Shown here piece after piece: positions 25,398 through 33,810 of a stretch of DNA of 44,101 nt. The stretch is from positions 1 through 44,101 of the forward strand of contig JADBLO010000062.1 in the NCBI GenBank assembly GCA_014894395.1, in the 5' to 3' direction. This DNA comes from Thermoplasmata archaeon (GTDB lineage Archaea; Thermoplasmatota; E2; DHVEG-1). Every line of letters begins with the position of its first letter. Positions within the stretch are counted from its first letter, which is position 1. Made by a program: the position numbers and the translations under genes. The notes below the pieces were generated by a model. That model made no database searches. It had not been told where the DNA came from and worked only from the letters and a program-made list of their open reading frames with translations.

Positions 25398-25822
25398 TGG
25401 TTCTTGTTACACTTGTTGGCGAACAACTCGCCGTCGAAGGGGAAGAATTCACCTACCTTGGCTCTAATAGTGAATGCAGAAACTGTCAATTGAAAACAGT
25501 GTGTTTTAACCTGAAACCAGGGCGGAAATACCGCATCACAAAACTACGAGATAAACACCATGAGTGCAGCATCCATGAAGGAAAAGTTGTCGTAGTCGAA
25601 GTCGAAGAACTCCCCTTAACTGTTGCTATCATCAAAGAACTTACAGAGGGATCAACGACAACGGTGGAAAAAAAAGAATGCAAGAACATCGGGTGCGACT
25701 CTTTTGAAATCTGTACCAGCACAGCACTTCAAAATGGAAAAATCTACACCGTTAAGAAAGTGTATGGAAAAATGGAATGCCCAAAACACCATGTATTATA
25801 TAAGGTGGACGTCACTGATTAA
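25397..25822 (+). CDS. UPF0179 family cysteine-rich protein
   Basis: The 141-aa product is an archaea-specific UPF0179 protein. Conserved cysteines occur in two similar halves: C-x2-C-x4-C (SECRNCQLKTVCF) then HHECSIHEG, and later CKNIGCDSFEIC then KMECPKHH. The spacing suggests two metal or Fe-S sites. Its function is not established. The start overlaps the egsA stop, so translation is coupled; whether it works in lipid synthesis is open. Confidence 0.9.
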   Translation: MVLVTLVGEQLAVEGEEFTYLGSNSECRNCQLKTVCFNLKPGRKYRITKLRDKHHECSIHEGKVVVVEVEELPLTVAIIKELTEGSTTTVEKKECKNIGCDSFEICTSTALQNGKIYTVKKVYGKMECPKHHVLYKVDVTD

Positions 25823-25949
25823 TAACAGAAAAATAATCATCATCCAGCGAAATCGTTTGTTCTCCTAAGCACCACTCATACTTGATTGTTTACTCCTATT
25901 CGCTCTACTTTTAGTGAATATCATAAAAAAAGAGAAAAAAATAGGGTTT
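25823..25949. terminator. Short AT-rich gap between convergent genes
   Basis: The 127 bases between the convergent UPF0179 and metK genes are AT-rich and hold T-runs on each strand, for example the minus-strand run opposite AAAAAAAGAG at 25925-25934. They are suitable as archaeal oligo-T terminators. No gene is seen. Confidence 0.35.
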
Positions 25950-27119
25950 TTAGAGCTTTGCTTCGTTTTTCAAGAGTTTTACCTTATCGAGTTTCTCCCA
26001 GGTGAAATCAGGGTCTTCCCGTCCGAAGTGACCGTATGCAGCGGTTTTCTTAAAGATTGGTCGGCGCAGGTCAAGCTGCTCGATAATATCAGCGGGTTTT
26101 ATGGGGAAAAATTCTCGGATGAGTGTCTCGATAGTATCAAGGGAAATTTTATTTGTTCCAAAACAATCGATGTTAATGGAAACCGGTTCTGCAACTCCGA
26201 TCGCATAGGCAAACTGGATTTCACATTTCTCTGCAATACCTGAGGCGACAATGTTTTTTGCGATATACCGTGTCGCATAGGCAGCACTACGATCGACTTT
26301 TGTCGGATCTTTACCGGAAAATGCGCCACCCCCATGTCTGCCAATGCCCCCGTAGGTATCAACTATAATCTTTCTTCCAGTTAATCCAGCATCCGCGTAC
26401 GGACCACCACGGATAAATGCACCTGTGGGGTTCACATGATAAACGGTATCTTTATCTATCCATTCTTTACAGACGGGTTTAATCACCGTTTCGATAACAT
26501 CTTTTCGTATCCGGTCATGGGAGACACCACCATCGTGCTGTGTCGACACAACAATCGTATGGGCTCGAACGGGTTTACCTTTTTCATCGTATTCAATCGA
26601 GACCTGCGATTTACCATCCGGTCGCAGGTACGAAATTCGGTTGCTTTTTCTAATCTCGGATAATCGTTTGGTTAGTCTGTGCGCCAGAAGAATCGGCAGT
26701 GGCATAAACTCCTTGGTTTCGTTGCAGGCGTACCCGTACATCATCCCTTGGTCACCTGCGCCTTGCTCTTTATGCAGGCCTTTTCCCGCAGTGACGCCTT
26801 GAGAGATATCGGGACTCTGTTCCGTAATCTGGACCCAAACCGAGCAGGTTTCCCATTCAATGCCGTATTCTGATTTGGTGTATCCGATTCCTTTGATGGT
26901 GTCGCGGACCACATGCGGGATGTCAATGTAGGCATCTGTGGTCATTTCACCAAAAATCATGACGCCTCCGTTCTTGGTCGCGGTCTCAACAGCAACTCGG
27001 GAGTTTTTATCCTGTCGGAGTGCTTCATCAAGTACCGCGTCGGATATCAGGTCGCACATTTTATCAGGATGTCCTTCGGTAACAGATTCTGAGCTTATGA
27101 TACTTTTTCGTTTTGCCAT
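25950..27119 (-). CDS. metK: S-adenosylmethionine synthetase, bacterial/eukaryotic type
   Basis: The 389-aa product makes SAM from ATP and methionine. It is the classical MetK (COG0192), not the divergent archaeal MAT. Visible motifs are [21 protein letters not shown] (N-terminal ATP/Mg2+ site), [12 protein letters not shown], and [19 protein letters not shown]. The hexapeptide-like GAGDQG and the P-loop-like GGGAFSGKD are textbook. GGTGAG precedes the ATG. Most archaea carry only the archaeal-type enzyme, so this copy is probably of transferred origin; several radical SAM enzymes in the window use its product. Confidence 0.97.
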   Translation of the reverse strand: MAKRKSIISSESVTEGHPDKMCDLISDAVLDEALRQDKNSRVAVETATKNGGVMIFGEMTTDAYIDIPHVVRDTIKGIGYTKSEYGIEWETCSVWVQITEQSPDISQGVTAGKGLHKEQGAGDQGMMYGYACNETKEFMPLPILLAHRLTKRLSEIRKSNRISYLRPDGKSQVSIEYDEKGKPVRAHTIVVSTQHDGGVSHDRIRKDVIETVIKPVCKEWIDKDTVYHVNPTGAFIRGGPYADAGLTGRKIIVDTYGGIGRHGGGAFSGKDPTKVDRSAAYATRYIAKNIVASGIAEKCEIQFAYAIGVAEPVSINIDCFGTNKISLDTIETLIREFFPIKPADIIEQLDLRRPIFKKTAAYGHFGREDPDFTWEKLDKVKLLKNEAKL

Positions 27120-27231
27120 ACTCTCACCCCATTAAAGAAACTATAATATAAGGAAATCCACAACTCGAAGTAACTTATTAAGTTTATCAAAAAATAAATT
27201 TATTGGGAAAAAAAATAAAAAAAGATGGTGT

Positions 27232-27639
27232 TTACCCTGTTTTTCGGGTTGTCACCCACATCTCGTCATCGATGGTGCCGTAGATATCATCATCAGAGAT
27301 ATTCTTTGGCTGTTTCTTATCGACAATGAGTGCGCTGCGCTCCGAACCAATCTCTTTGGAGTATCGGGAAATCGTGTCTTTTTTCAGACGCCAGTAATGG
27401 GTACGCCATTCCCGACCGTCGTACAACGTGGTTTCTTCCCGTTCGGTCGTCAGCATGCCTTCCTCTTCAAGGATGTAGAACAGCTGTCGATCCTCAGGAT
27501 CAAGCACGTTGTCGATGACGCGGTCGTCAAATCCAAAAATATCCATGACGAACCCTGCGTCACGCCGTGCTTCCTCGATGTCGATACCGACACGGTGTGC
27601 AATGGCTTTTGATAGGTCATCTAGTGTTATAATTGTCAT
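27232..27639 (-). CDS. DUF6015-like protein, probable winged helix
   Basis: The 135-aa protein begins MTIITLDDLSKAIAHRVGID and carries the conserved-looking block FGFDDRVIDNVLDPEDRQLF. A region like a winged helix follows (LEEEGMLTTEREETTLYDGR then EWRTHYWRLKKD). I recall this pattern as DUF6015, found in Thermoplasmata and related archaea; function unknown. The C-terminal ~35 residues are acidic and may be flexible. GGAGAG lies ~7 bases ahead of the ATG, with TATA candidates at 27714-27743. Possibly a transcription-associated regulator, by fold only. Confidence 0.75.
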   Translation of the reverse strand: MTIITLDDLSKAIAHRVGIDIEEARRDAGFVMDIFGFDDRVIDNVLDPEDRQLFYILEEEGMLTTEREETTLYDGREWRTHYWRLKKDTISRYSKEIGSERSALIVDKKQPKNISDDDIYGTIDDEMWVTTRKTG

Positions 27640-27849
27640 AAAAATTCTCTCCTTTCCGTTTTTATACCCTTTTATGATCGTTTCCTGTCATTGATTTTCT
27701 TAATTTTTTTCGTACTATATCTGTACGGACCTCATATATATAGTTTTCTCTAATTGGCCGGTTTTTATTGTTTTTCAGGTCAAAAATATAAAAAAAGAAA
27801 AGCGTTTAAGCTAAAATAGAGGGTGCATGATACTGTTGGTGGTGTGTGA

Positions 27850-28896
27850 ATGGAGTCTTCCCTTCAGAAACGATTACTACAGACACTACAAGGTCTTGAG
27901 AGAACTGAACTTCCGACGTTCCATGTGGTGATGCTCCCTGATTTCTTTGTCGATCATTTCATATCCTTAGATACCGTAGAAAAGACGTGTAATGCGGTAA
28001 AAACTGTTGCGGCACAAGGAGGCGGAAACCTCTCTGGGATTGCCCAGCGGATTACTCAGGGGGGAAACGCTGCGAATACCACTCTAGCACTCGCACGACT
28101 TGGTATTAGCGCTCATTTGATCTGTCGAACTGATCCATTAGGTATGCATCTTTTACAGTATTTTTTAGGAAACAGTGGTGTGGACCTTTCTGGTGTGAAA
28201 ACCGATGGGAACCTTGCGATCACTACCGCACTTGAGTTTCAGGAACACCATGCAAACATTATGATCGGGGATCCTGGGTCGGTTGCTACCTTCACCTTTG
28301 AACTGCTGAATGATCATGATCGCGAGTTGATTACATCCGCGGATCTTGTCGGGGTTACAAACTGGAATCTCAATCGCTCCGGCACCGATCTTGCTTGCAA
28401 GGTCTTTGAGATTGCAAAGAAACATGGGGTAAGAACTTTCTTTGACTCTGGTGATCCCTCCCCTCGAGTATATGACATTCCTGAGCTGATAAATAAGGTG
28501 TTGACGAATCCTCAGTTGGATATCTTTGGACTCAATGAAAATGAACTACGATACTACAGTAACAGCTCCAATAAAACACAAGAGGAAATGATTTCTGCTG
28601 CTGTATCATTGAAGAAGAAGATACCAGCACGTATTGATTTACATACCTCTCTGTTTTCTGGTTCGATCCGTAACACCTTTATTGTTGTACCTACCATGTC
28701 TCTCTCAACAGTGTACCGATCCACTGGTGCAGGTGATGCTTGGAACGCGGCAAACTTGTTTGCAGATCTCCTTGGGTTTGCAGACGACGAACGATTGTTG
28801 TTCGCAAACATGTTCGCTGGACACTATATTTCTTCACCCGACGTGGTTCATTCAACGATTGACATGCTTATTAATTCTATTAAAAGGACCTTATAA
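27850..28896 (+). CDS. PfkB-family sugar/nucleoside kinase
   Basis: The 348-aa product is a ribokinase-fold kinase. The N-terminal signature is GGNAANTTLALARLG (~71-85), and FDSGDPSPR and FGLNENELRYY are the usual middle strands. The C-terminal signature STGAGDAWNAANLF (~295) has the catalytic Asp of GAGD; the usual first Asp of DTGAGD is Ser. The substrate (ribose, fructose-phosphate or nucleoside) cannot be told. It is transcribed alone, with a TATA-like CGTTTAAGC ~45 bases ahead and GGTGGTG near the start. Confidence 0.88.
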   Translation: MESSLQKRLLQTLQGLERTELPTFHVVMLPDFFVDHFISLDTVEKTCNAVKTVAAQGGGNLSGIAQRITQGGNAANTTLALARLGISAHLICRTDPLGMHLLQYFLGNSGVDLSGVKTDGNLAITTALEFQEHHANIMIGDPGSVATFTFELLNDHDRELITSADLVGVTNWNLNRSGTDLACKVFEIAKKHGVRTFFDSGDPSPRVYDIPELINKVLTNPQLDIFGLNENELRYYSNSSNKTQEEMISAAVSLKKKIPARIDLHTSLFSGSIRNTFIVVPTMSLSTVYRSTGAGDAWNAANLFADLLGFADDERLLFANMFAGHYISSPDVVHSTIDMLINSIKRTL

Positions 28897-28953
28897 ATTA
28901 ACATTTTATTTTGATACACTCTCCAAGGAAAAGAGGAATTTATCGGAAGGTAT

Positions 28954-28979
28954 TTATAGAATATATATTAATTCTATAA
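28954..28979. repeat. Perfect 9-bp inverted repeat
   Basis: TTATAGAAT (28954-28962) and ATTCTATAA (28971-28979) flank the 8 bases ATATATTA, about 60 bases after the PfkB stop. It could be an RNA 3'-end hairpin; it is AT-only apart from the G/C pair and therefore weak. Confidence 0.4.
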
Positions 28980-29014
28980 AAAAATTTATATACTATCTCT
29001 CCTTATCATCTCCA

Positions 29015-29077
29015 AGAATGGGGGAGGCAAAATTTTTTTTTTAATCTCTCCTCACCACCTTCAAACTTCCCCATTCT
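29015..29077 (+). terminator. Oligo-T run inside a long hairpin
   Basis: A run of ten Ts (29033-29042) suits archaeal termination of the PfkB transcript. It sits in the loop of AGAATGGGG (29015-29023) and CCCCATTCT (29069-29077). The region is convergent with the HD gene and strongly pyrimidine-rich on the plus strand. Confidence 0.45.
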
Positions 29078-29088
29078 CTCCTTATTCT

Positions 29089-30345
29089 CTAAGAAAACAA
29101 GATTCTCTCTGATTTTTTGGCGACAATCTTTCGATATTTTTCATCGGTGATAAGCATGATTGCCCAATCAGGAGCGATACGCGAACGAATCGCTTTGGCG
29201 ACAGGGGTAAAATCATCTAAAGTCTTTATCTCGTTTCTATCTATAACCTGGATATCGGTTTTGTTAATTCGTGGCTCAGCTCGTAATAACTCGGGACGCG
29301 GGACATCGATGATGATATGACCTTTGGGGATGCAAAAGGTGTCTTCCAACTCGCGTTCTTTCTCCCGCCGGGTCGACACATCCTCAAGCCGTTTCACAGC
29401 CTTGATTCCTTGTTTATCTAAATCCTGCAGTGAGACCGCATATGCCTGTTTGAAGAGATCACGATATTTCAGGCGCGTGATAATCTCCTGTTGAAACCGA
29501 CCCATGGTCTTAAGTGAGGTCATGATCTCAGCATCAGTCATCCGGAAAAACTCAAACGGCTCCGCATCAGGTATTTCCTCCAATGCTTTTGACAACATCA
29601 GTTCGGGGATACGTACGGTCTTATGAAAATACACGGATGAATACATTAATGCACGCGCCATGAGTATGTTTTCTACGACGTTGACGCCTTTGCGCATCAT
29701 CGTCAAATTCCCTTTATGAATCATGATCGTCTGCAAGAGTCGCTGAAGATCAATCATCCCGTACGCAACACCCGTGTAGTACGCATCACGCATGAGGTAG
29801 TCTAACTGATCAACATCAATCGTGCTATTCAAGAGTTGACTGAGGTATGATCTTTTTGATAGTTTCCCTCGGATGATATTCACGATATCTTTTTCATTCA
29901 CCTGATACTTATCAAGGATTTCATGTACTTTAGGTGCTGAAATAAACTGTTGTTCTTTTACCTCTAGAATATCATAGTTCCCAAGAATCAGTTTCTCCGT
30001 GAGATCGACATGATCAACGCCAAATCTCTCCATCAGAATCGATTCCAAGGTATGCGAGAACGGGCCATGACCAATATCATGTAACTGAGCAGCACAGGTG
30101 ATCAATTCCTTTTCCATCTCTTTCAGACCAAGGATGTCGGCAATTTGAGACGCGATCATGGAGCTACCAAGGGAATGCTCAAATCGGGTGTGATGCGCTC
30201 CAGGGAAGACCAGGTGGGCGAATCCGAGTTGTTTAATGTTATGCAGACGTTGTACCTCAGGAGTCTTGAGTAAATCAACCAGTATTCCAGTGATTTTAAT
30301 ATCACCATGAATCGGATCTCTGACAATTTTATGATTTTCAATCAT
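29089..30345 (-). CDS. HD-domain phosphohydrolase, SAMHD1/dGTPase-like (COG1078)
   Basis: The ~418-aa product has the metal-binding H...HD...D set: RFEHSLGSS, LHDIGHGPFSH, and DVDQLDYLMRDAYYTG. The N-terminal IVRDPIHGDIKI is the family hallmark. Relatives hydrolyse dNTPs, sometimes allosterically as in SAMHD1. The C-terminal third (~310-418) has no recognised domain. The ATG at 30345 is chosen as the family-like start (MIENHKIVRDPIHG); a GTG at 30393 would add 16 residues and has a TATA element about 27 bases ahead, so it remains possible. Cytoplasmic. Confidence 0.92.
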   Translation of the reverse strand: MIENHKIVRDPIHGDIKITGILVDLLKTPEVQRLHNIKQLGFAHLVFPGAHHTRFEHSLGSSMIASQIADILGLKEMEKELITCAAQLHDIGHGPFSHTLESILMERFGVDHVDLTEKLILGNYDILEVKEQQFISAPKVHEILDKYQVNEKDIVNIIRGKLSKRSYLSQLLNSTIDVDQLDYLMRDAYYTGVAYGMIDLQRLLQTIMIHKGNLTMMRKGVNVVENILMARALMYSSVYFHKTVRIPELMLSKALEEIPDAEPFEFFRMTDAEIMTSLKTMGRFQQEIITRLKYRDLFKQAYAVSLQDLDKQGIKAVKRLEDVSTRREKERELEDTFCIPKGHIIIDVPRPELLRAEPRINKTDIQVIDRNEIKTLDDFTPVAKAIRSRIAPDWAIMLITDEKYRKIVAKKSERILFS

Positions 30346-30489
30346 ATATTTTCTAGGGCAGAATAAAGAAAAGAGTTGAAATAGTTTTGTCACTCACAAT
30401 TCACTTGTAGAGCAAACTATAAAACAAACTCAGTCATGTAATATTTCAACAATAATGGGAGAATGTACAATCGTTAGTGAGGTGTCCGT

Positions 30490-30750
30490 ATTACGAAACC
30501 TATCTTGTTCTCCTTAGAACATTGTATCAAATGCCAGGAAACAAAAGAGCTACTAACAGGAAGAAACGATATCGAAATCGTGACGTTTCCCCATGACCTG
30601 AACCAGTGGCGTGACGAGGATTTTACACTGGCGAAATCCCATAACGTTTTTGAGGATCTTCAGAAAACCGCACCTATCCTCTGGCTTGATGGAGAAAAAA
30701 AGGTAGGATACCTCAGAATCAGAAAGTGGCTCCAGGATACACTTAAATAA
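30490..30750 (+). CDS. Small thioredoxin/glutaredoxin-like protein, possible ATT start
   Basis: The 86-aa product (from ATT) starts TKPILFSLEHCIKCQETKEL, a first strand followed by C-x2-C as in thioredoxin-fold proteins. KTAPILWLDGEKKVGYL is the matching cis-Pro-like region. In this frame the only usual start is TTG at 30505, which would delete most of the first strand. An ATT at 30490 has GAGG seven bases ahead, an ideal ribosome site. It is the first of a rightward set of redox genes, 63 bases ahead of the thioredoxin. Confidence 0.7.
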   Translation: MTKPILFSLEHCIKCQETKELLTGRNDIEIVTFPHDLNQWRDEDFTLAKSHNVFEDLQKTAPILWLDGEKKVGYLRIRKWLQDTLK

Positions 30751-30813
30751 GGTTTTTTCTGTCTTTTTTTTAGTCCAAATATTAATTAGGGGGATATCGC
30801 TATTCGAGGATAA

Positions 30814-31224
30814 ATGGATGATCTTGAGGTAATAAAAAAGAGGAAACTTGAGCAACTAAAGAAACAATATATGAATAGAGGAAAAACCATGGAAAAAAAA
30901 TGGCCAGATACACCAATTCACCTTCTTGATGCCGATATAGATGAGACGATGAAGAAATATCCGACGATCGTGATTGATTGCTGGGCACCCTGGTGCGGCC
31001 CCTGCCGAATGATCGGACCAGTCATCGAAGAACTTGCAAAAGAAATGAAAGGAAAAATCGTGTTTGGTAAGCTGAACGTCGATGAAAACCCGCAGACTTC
31101 GATGAAACATAAAATCATGAGTATACCGACGTTGCTGGTGTTTAAAAACGGGACTTTAGTTGATCGGTTCGTTGGTGCAATGCCAAAAGACATGCTCATA
31201 CAGAAATTGAAACCGTACCAATAA
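30814..31224 (+). CDS. trxA: Thioredoxin
   Basis: The 136-aa product has the classical active site WCGPC (C61, C64) in DCWAPWCGPCRMIGPV and the cis-Pro in SIPTLLVFKNG. The first ~30 residues are a charged helical extension (DDLEVIKKRKLEQLKKQYMN) not found in ordinary thioredoxin, perhaps for docking to a partner. Cytoplasmic dithiol reductant. It is followed after 14 bases by the TlpA-like lipoprotein, so the two are likely co-transcribed. Confidence 0.95.
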   Translation: MDDLEVIKKRKLEQLKKQYMNRGKTMEKKWPDTPIHLLDADIDETMKKYPTIVIDCWAPWCGPCRMIGPVIEELAKEMKGKIVFGKLNVDENPQTSMKHKIMSIPTLLVFKNGTLVDRFVGAMPKDMLIQKLKPYQ

Positions 31225-31238
31225 ATACTTGTTTGGTG

Positions 31239-31781
31239 ATGATGATTTCAGGAATAAAAAAGCCGCCTGTTCTTTTCCTTGTTTTTCTATTTATTTTTCT
31301 CACAGTTTTCGCTGGCTGTACAGAAGAAAAAATTACTACTGGCGAGGATTTTTCGTTTACAGCTCTAGACGGTGAGGCGAAACATCTTAGTGATTTTTAC
31401 GGGAAGGTTATTGTGCTTGATTGCATGGCGGTGAACTGTCAACCATGTATGTTTCAGATGTTTGAGTTGAAAAAGATATCAGAAAATTATTCAAAAAATG
31501 ATGTCACTATCCTTTCGATAGACGTCTGGGTATCAAGTGGAGAAACCGCATCCATGCTTCAAGACACTATCGATGACTTCAAAAACCAGGTTAACATGAC
31601 GTTAGACTGGACGTTTGGTTTGGATGATTTGCAAGGAACCATTCAGAACACCTACGCATCAGCGGGAGTACCTACTCTCTATATCTTTGATAAAAAGGGA
31701 AATATTTATTACTCCCACGTGGGTTATGAAGAGTACTCAAGCCTTGCAGCAAAGCTTGATCAAGTGCTGAGTAAAGTATAA
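31239..31781 (+). CDS. TlpA/ResA-like membrane-anchored thioredoxin (lipoprotein)
   Basis: The ~180-aa product has a hydrophobic N-terminus ending in a lipobox-like VFAGC (C27 if starting at 31239), which suggests lipid anchoring outside the membrane. The TlpA/AhpC-TSA-like domain has CxxC at C67-x2-C70 (NCQPC) and the cis-Pro in AGVPTLYIFD. Such proteins reduce extracytoplasmic disulfides, for example in cytochrome c maturation. Start candidates are stacked (TTG, GTG, ATG, ATG at 31233-31242); the first ATG is used. It lies between trxA and the PGF-CTERM gene in one direction. Confidence 0.88.
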   Translation: MMISGIKKPPVLFLVFLFIFLTVFAGCTEEKITTGEDFSFTALDGEAKHLSDFYGKVIVLDCMAVNCQPCMFQMFELKKISENYSKNDVTILSIDVWVSSGETASMLQDTIDDFKNQVNMTLDWTFGLDDLQGTIQNTYASAGVPTLYIFDKKGNIYYSHVGYEEYSSLAAKLDQVLSKV

Positions 31782-31799
31782 AAAGGACATTAGAGAGAT

Positions 31800-32330
31800 A
31801 TGATTATTATGAAGAACGAACGGATGTTTCTGCTCATTGTAATAGTAACTGGTATTATTAGCGCAACCTTTGGGTCAGCATTGGCAGCGGAACCCATATT
31901 GGGAGAAGTAACCTTGAACCCCGAACACCCGAAAAAATTCTCAAAAATCACGTTTAACGTAAATGTGATTGGGGATGATATCAAAACCGTCAAAATCATT
32001 GTATTGGAATGTAACGCAACGGTTGGCATTTGTGAAAATACCAGAGACAATGAAACGATGACCCATATAGAAGGATCTCTTTATAGAACGAATATTACTC
32101 TTGACTATACTCCAGCATCCTATATTACCTACTGGGTCTATGTTGAAAGCAATACGGGAGCAACAACCACGCTTCCAGATACTCCTGGTGTGAAGCTAAA
32201 TCTCTCAGTCACCTCAAACAATGGGAATAACGATAACGGTGGAGAGAAATCACCAGGGTTTGAAGTTGTACTGTTCATCGCAGCTGTTTGCGGTGTCGTT
32301 ATCCTATTAGGAAGAAAGAGATTCCGATGA
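31800..32330 (+). CDS. Secreted PGF-CTERM surface protein
   Basis: The 176-aa product has a signal peptide (FLLIVIVTGIISATFGSALA), a ~110-aa beta-rich domain (EVTLNPEHPKKFSKITFNV, YITYWVYVESN) and a Thr/Asn/Gly-rich linker. The end is SPGFEVVLFIAAVCGVVILL followed by basic residues (GRKRFR): the PGF-CTERM signal recognised by archaeosortase A, after which the protein is lipid-anchored. Several N-x-S/T sites are present. GAGAG precedes the start; an inner ATG at 31809 is possible. Its stop overlaps the next start (ATGA). Function unknown; the context is extracytoplasmic redox. Confidence 0.85.
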   Translation: MIIMKNERMFLLIVIVTGIISATFGSALAAEPILGEVTLNPEHPKKFSKITFNVNVIGDDIKTVKIIVLECNATVGICENTRDNETMTHIEGSLYRTNITLDYTPASYITYWVYVESNTGATTTLPDTPGVKLNLSVTSNNGNNDNGGEKSPGFEVVLFIAAVCGVVILLGRKRFR

Positions 32331-33136
32331 AGTTTCAGCTGAAACGCCTATACTTTCAAATTATTCTTTTTTTTACTGCAAATCTAGGAGCTGTTGGTCT
32401 AAAAACCGGATTCTGCTACCCGTTTTTATACTGTCAAGCATGTCCTTCTGCCACTTCTGCATGTCCATTACGAGCATTGGAGAACAGTGTCTACAAACAG
32501 AGCTTTGAATGGAGATTTTTAGTGTATCCTCTCCTCATCATCGGATTTTTTGGGATTACCACAGGGCGGGCTATCTGCGGTTGGGCATGTCCTATTGGAT
32601 TATTACAACGAGGAACAGGTCGTGTTGCAAGAAAAGTAAAAAAACATCCCATTGCACAGAAACTTGGGAAATATCGTGCAGAGAAATATCTTCGGTACAC
32701 AAAGTACATGATGCTGATAGTGTTCGTCTTCCTCACCTCACTTCTTATCGGATTTATCTTCACAGATATCTGTCCAGTCGGGATGCTGGTAGGAACATTC
32801 CCCATTTTGATCTTAAACCCGGGGAAGTTTGTACCGAATTATTTCTTCCCGGTCGCATTGGTCATTTTCATTCTTTTTATGGCCCTTATCTTCATTATTG
32901 AACGCGGATGGTGCCGATATTTCTGCCCGGTTGGTGCACTCCTTGGTCCTTTTAACAAAGTAAGCATGCTCAATATTCAGGTCAATACCAAAGAGTGTAC
33001 TCATTGTAACATATGTTCAAACATCTGTCCTATGGGGATTGATGTCCCGAATATGCATAGAGACCCAGAATGCATCCTATGCGGAAAATGTGTCACGGAA
33101 TGTCCAAAAAAATATATAACTTTTGAGAGGACATAA
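32327..33136 (+). CDS. NapH/CcoG-like membrane ferredoxin (4Fe-4S)
   Basis: The 269-aa product has about five membrane segments and polyferredoxin features. An N-terminal Cys cluster (GFCYPFLYCQACPSATSACP) and two GWACPIG/RYFCPVG-type membrane motifs are followed by two C-terminal 4Fe-4S motifs (CTHCNICSNICPMG, CILCGKCVTECPK). NapH-like proteins pass electrons between the quinone or cytoplasmic pool and outside partners. The ATG at 32327 overlaps the upstream stop; the longer frame from 32288 lies inside the previous gene. It sits between the PGF-CTERM protein and the membrane thioredoxin, and so is likely the electron-transfer core of the set. Confidence 0.9.
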   Translation: MKFQLKRLYFQIILFFTANLGAVGLKTGFCYPFLYCQACPSATSACPLRALENSVYKQSFEWRFLVYPLLIIGFFGITTGRAICGWACPIGLLQRGTGRVARKVKKHPIAQKLGKYRAEKYLRYTKYMMLIVFVFLTSLLIGFIFTDICPVGMLVGTFPILILNPGKFVPNYFFPVALVIFILFMALIFIIERGWCRYFCPVGALLGPFNKVSMLNIQVNTKECTHCNICSNICPMGIDVPNMHRDPECILCGKCVTECPKKYITFERT

Positions 33137-33137
33137 C

Positions 33138-33770
33138 ATGAAGAAGAGTTTTGTCCTTCAAATCGCTGCATTACTGATTGTCTCTGGTTTATTCGTTGGT
33201 ATGCTTTTTGCTACGAACGTCTACGAAGATACGCAGTCACGTATTGTAGAGGTCCTCTGTTTGAGCTGTATCAAACTTGAACCGAAAACCATCAAAGAGT
33301 TTACTTTTAATACTGTAGATAATGCCCCGCATCCTTATTTCGTAACTGAGAATTTAACCAAAGGCCCTGTTTTTTTAGATTACAGTGAAGACGTCTGTGC
33401 TGGTTGTGAGATCATGTTTCCAATTATAAAACAACTTTTCAATATCGAATTTGGAAAACAAGATATGTTTTCAGAAACAGTGACATTTGACCATGCGAAT
33501 ATTACGTTTATTTACGTAAATCTTGATCATACCATCGATGCATTAGAAAATTCGTTTTTTCTGTACGACAAAGACGGCATTGATGGTTTACCGATGTTTA
33601 CCATTGTGACACTGGGGTATGACCATGGGATAGTGAGACCGTATTATACGACGCTGTATGGGACATTGAATGTTCCGACAGATGCTAACAGAGCCTCTCT
33701 TCTCCGAGAGATTTTACTTGAAAGTATCGAGATGTACCATCAGAATAAAGCAGGGTATCATCCACACTAA
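33138..33770 (+). CDS. Membrane-anchored thioredoxin-like protein with two CxxC motifs
   Basis: The ~210-aa product has one N-terminal membrane helix (SFVLQIAALLIVSGLFVGML). C41-x2-C44 (CLSC) lies soon after it, and a thioredoxin-like domain has C87-x2-C90 (EDVCAGCEIMFP). A probable cis-Pro lies in GLPMFTIVT. Topology is probably N-in with the domain outside. GAGAGGA ahead of the ATG is a good ribosome site and lies inside the NapH-like gene, whose stop is one base away: the last gene of the redox run. The substrate is unknown. Confidence 0.82.
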   Translation: MKKSFVLQIAALLIVSGLFVGMLFATNVYEDTQSRIVEVLCLSCIKLEPKTIKEFTFNTVDNAPHPYFVTENLTKGPVFLDYSEDVCAGCEIMFPIIKQLFNIEFGKQDMFSETVTFDHANITFIYVNLDHTIDALENSFFLYDKDGIDGLPMFTIVTLGYDHGIVRPYYTTLYGTLNVPTDANRASLLREILLESIEMYHQNKAGYHPH

Positions 33771-33810
33771 ACAAAAAAATGAAAAAGAATGAAGGAAAAA
33801 AATTATTTCC

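Noticed and set aside
29015-29077. Strong rho-independent-type terminator
   Set aside because: The stem is only 9 bp with a 45-base loop, so the oligo-T run itself is the more likely signal; reported with low weight.
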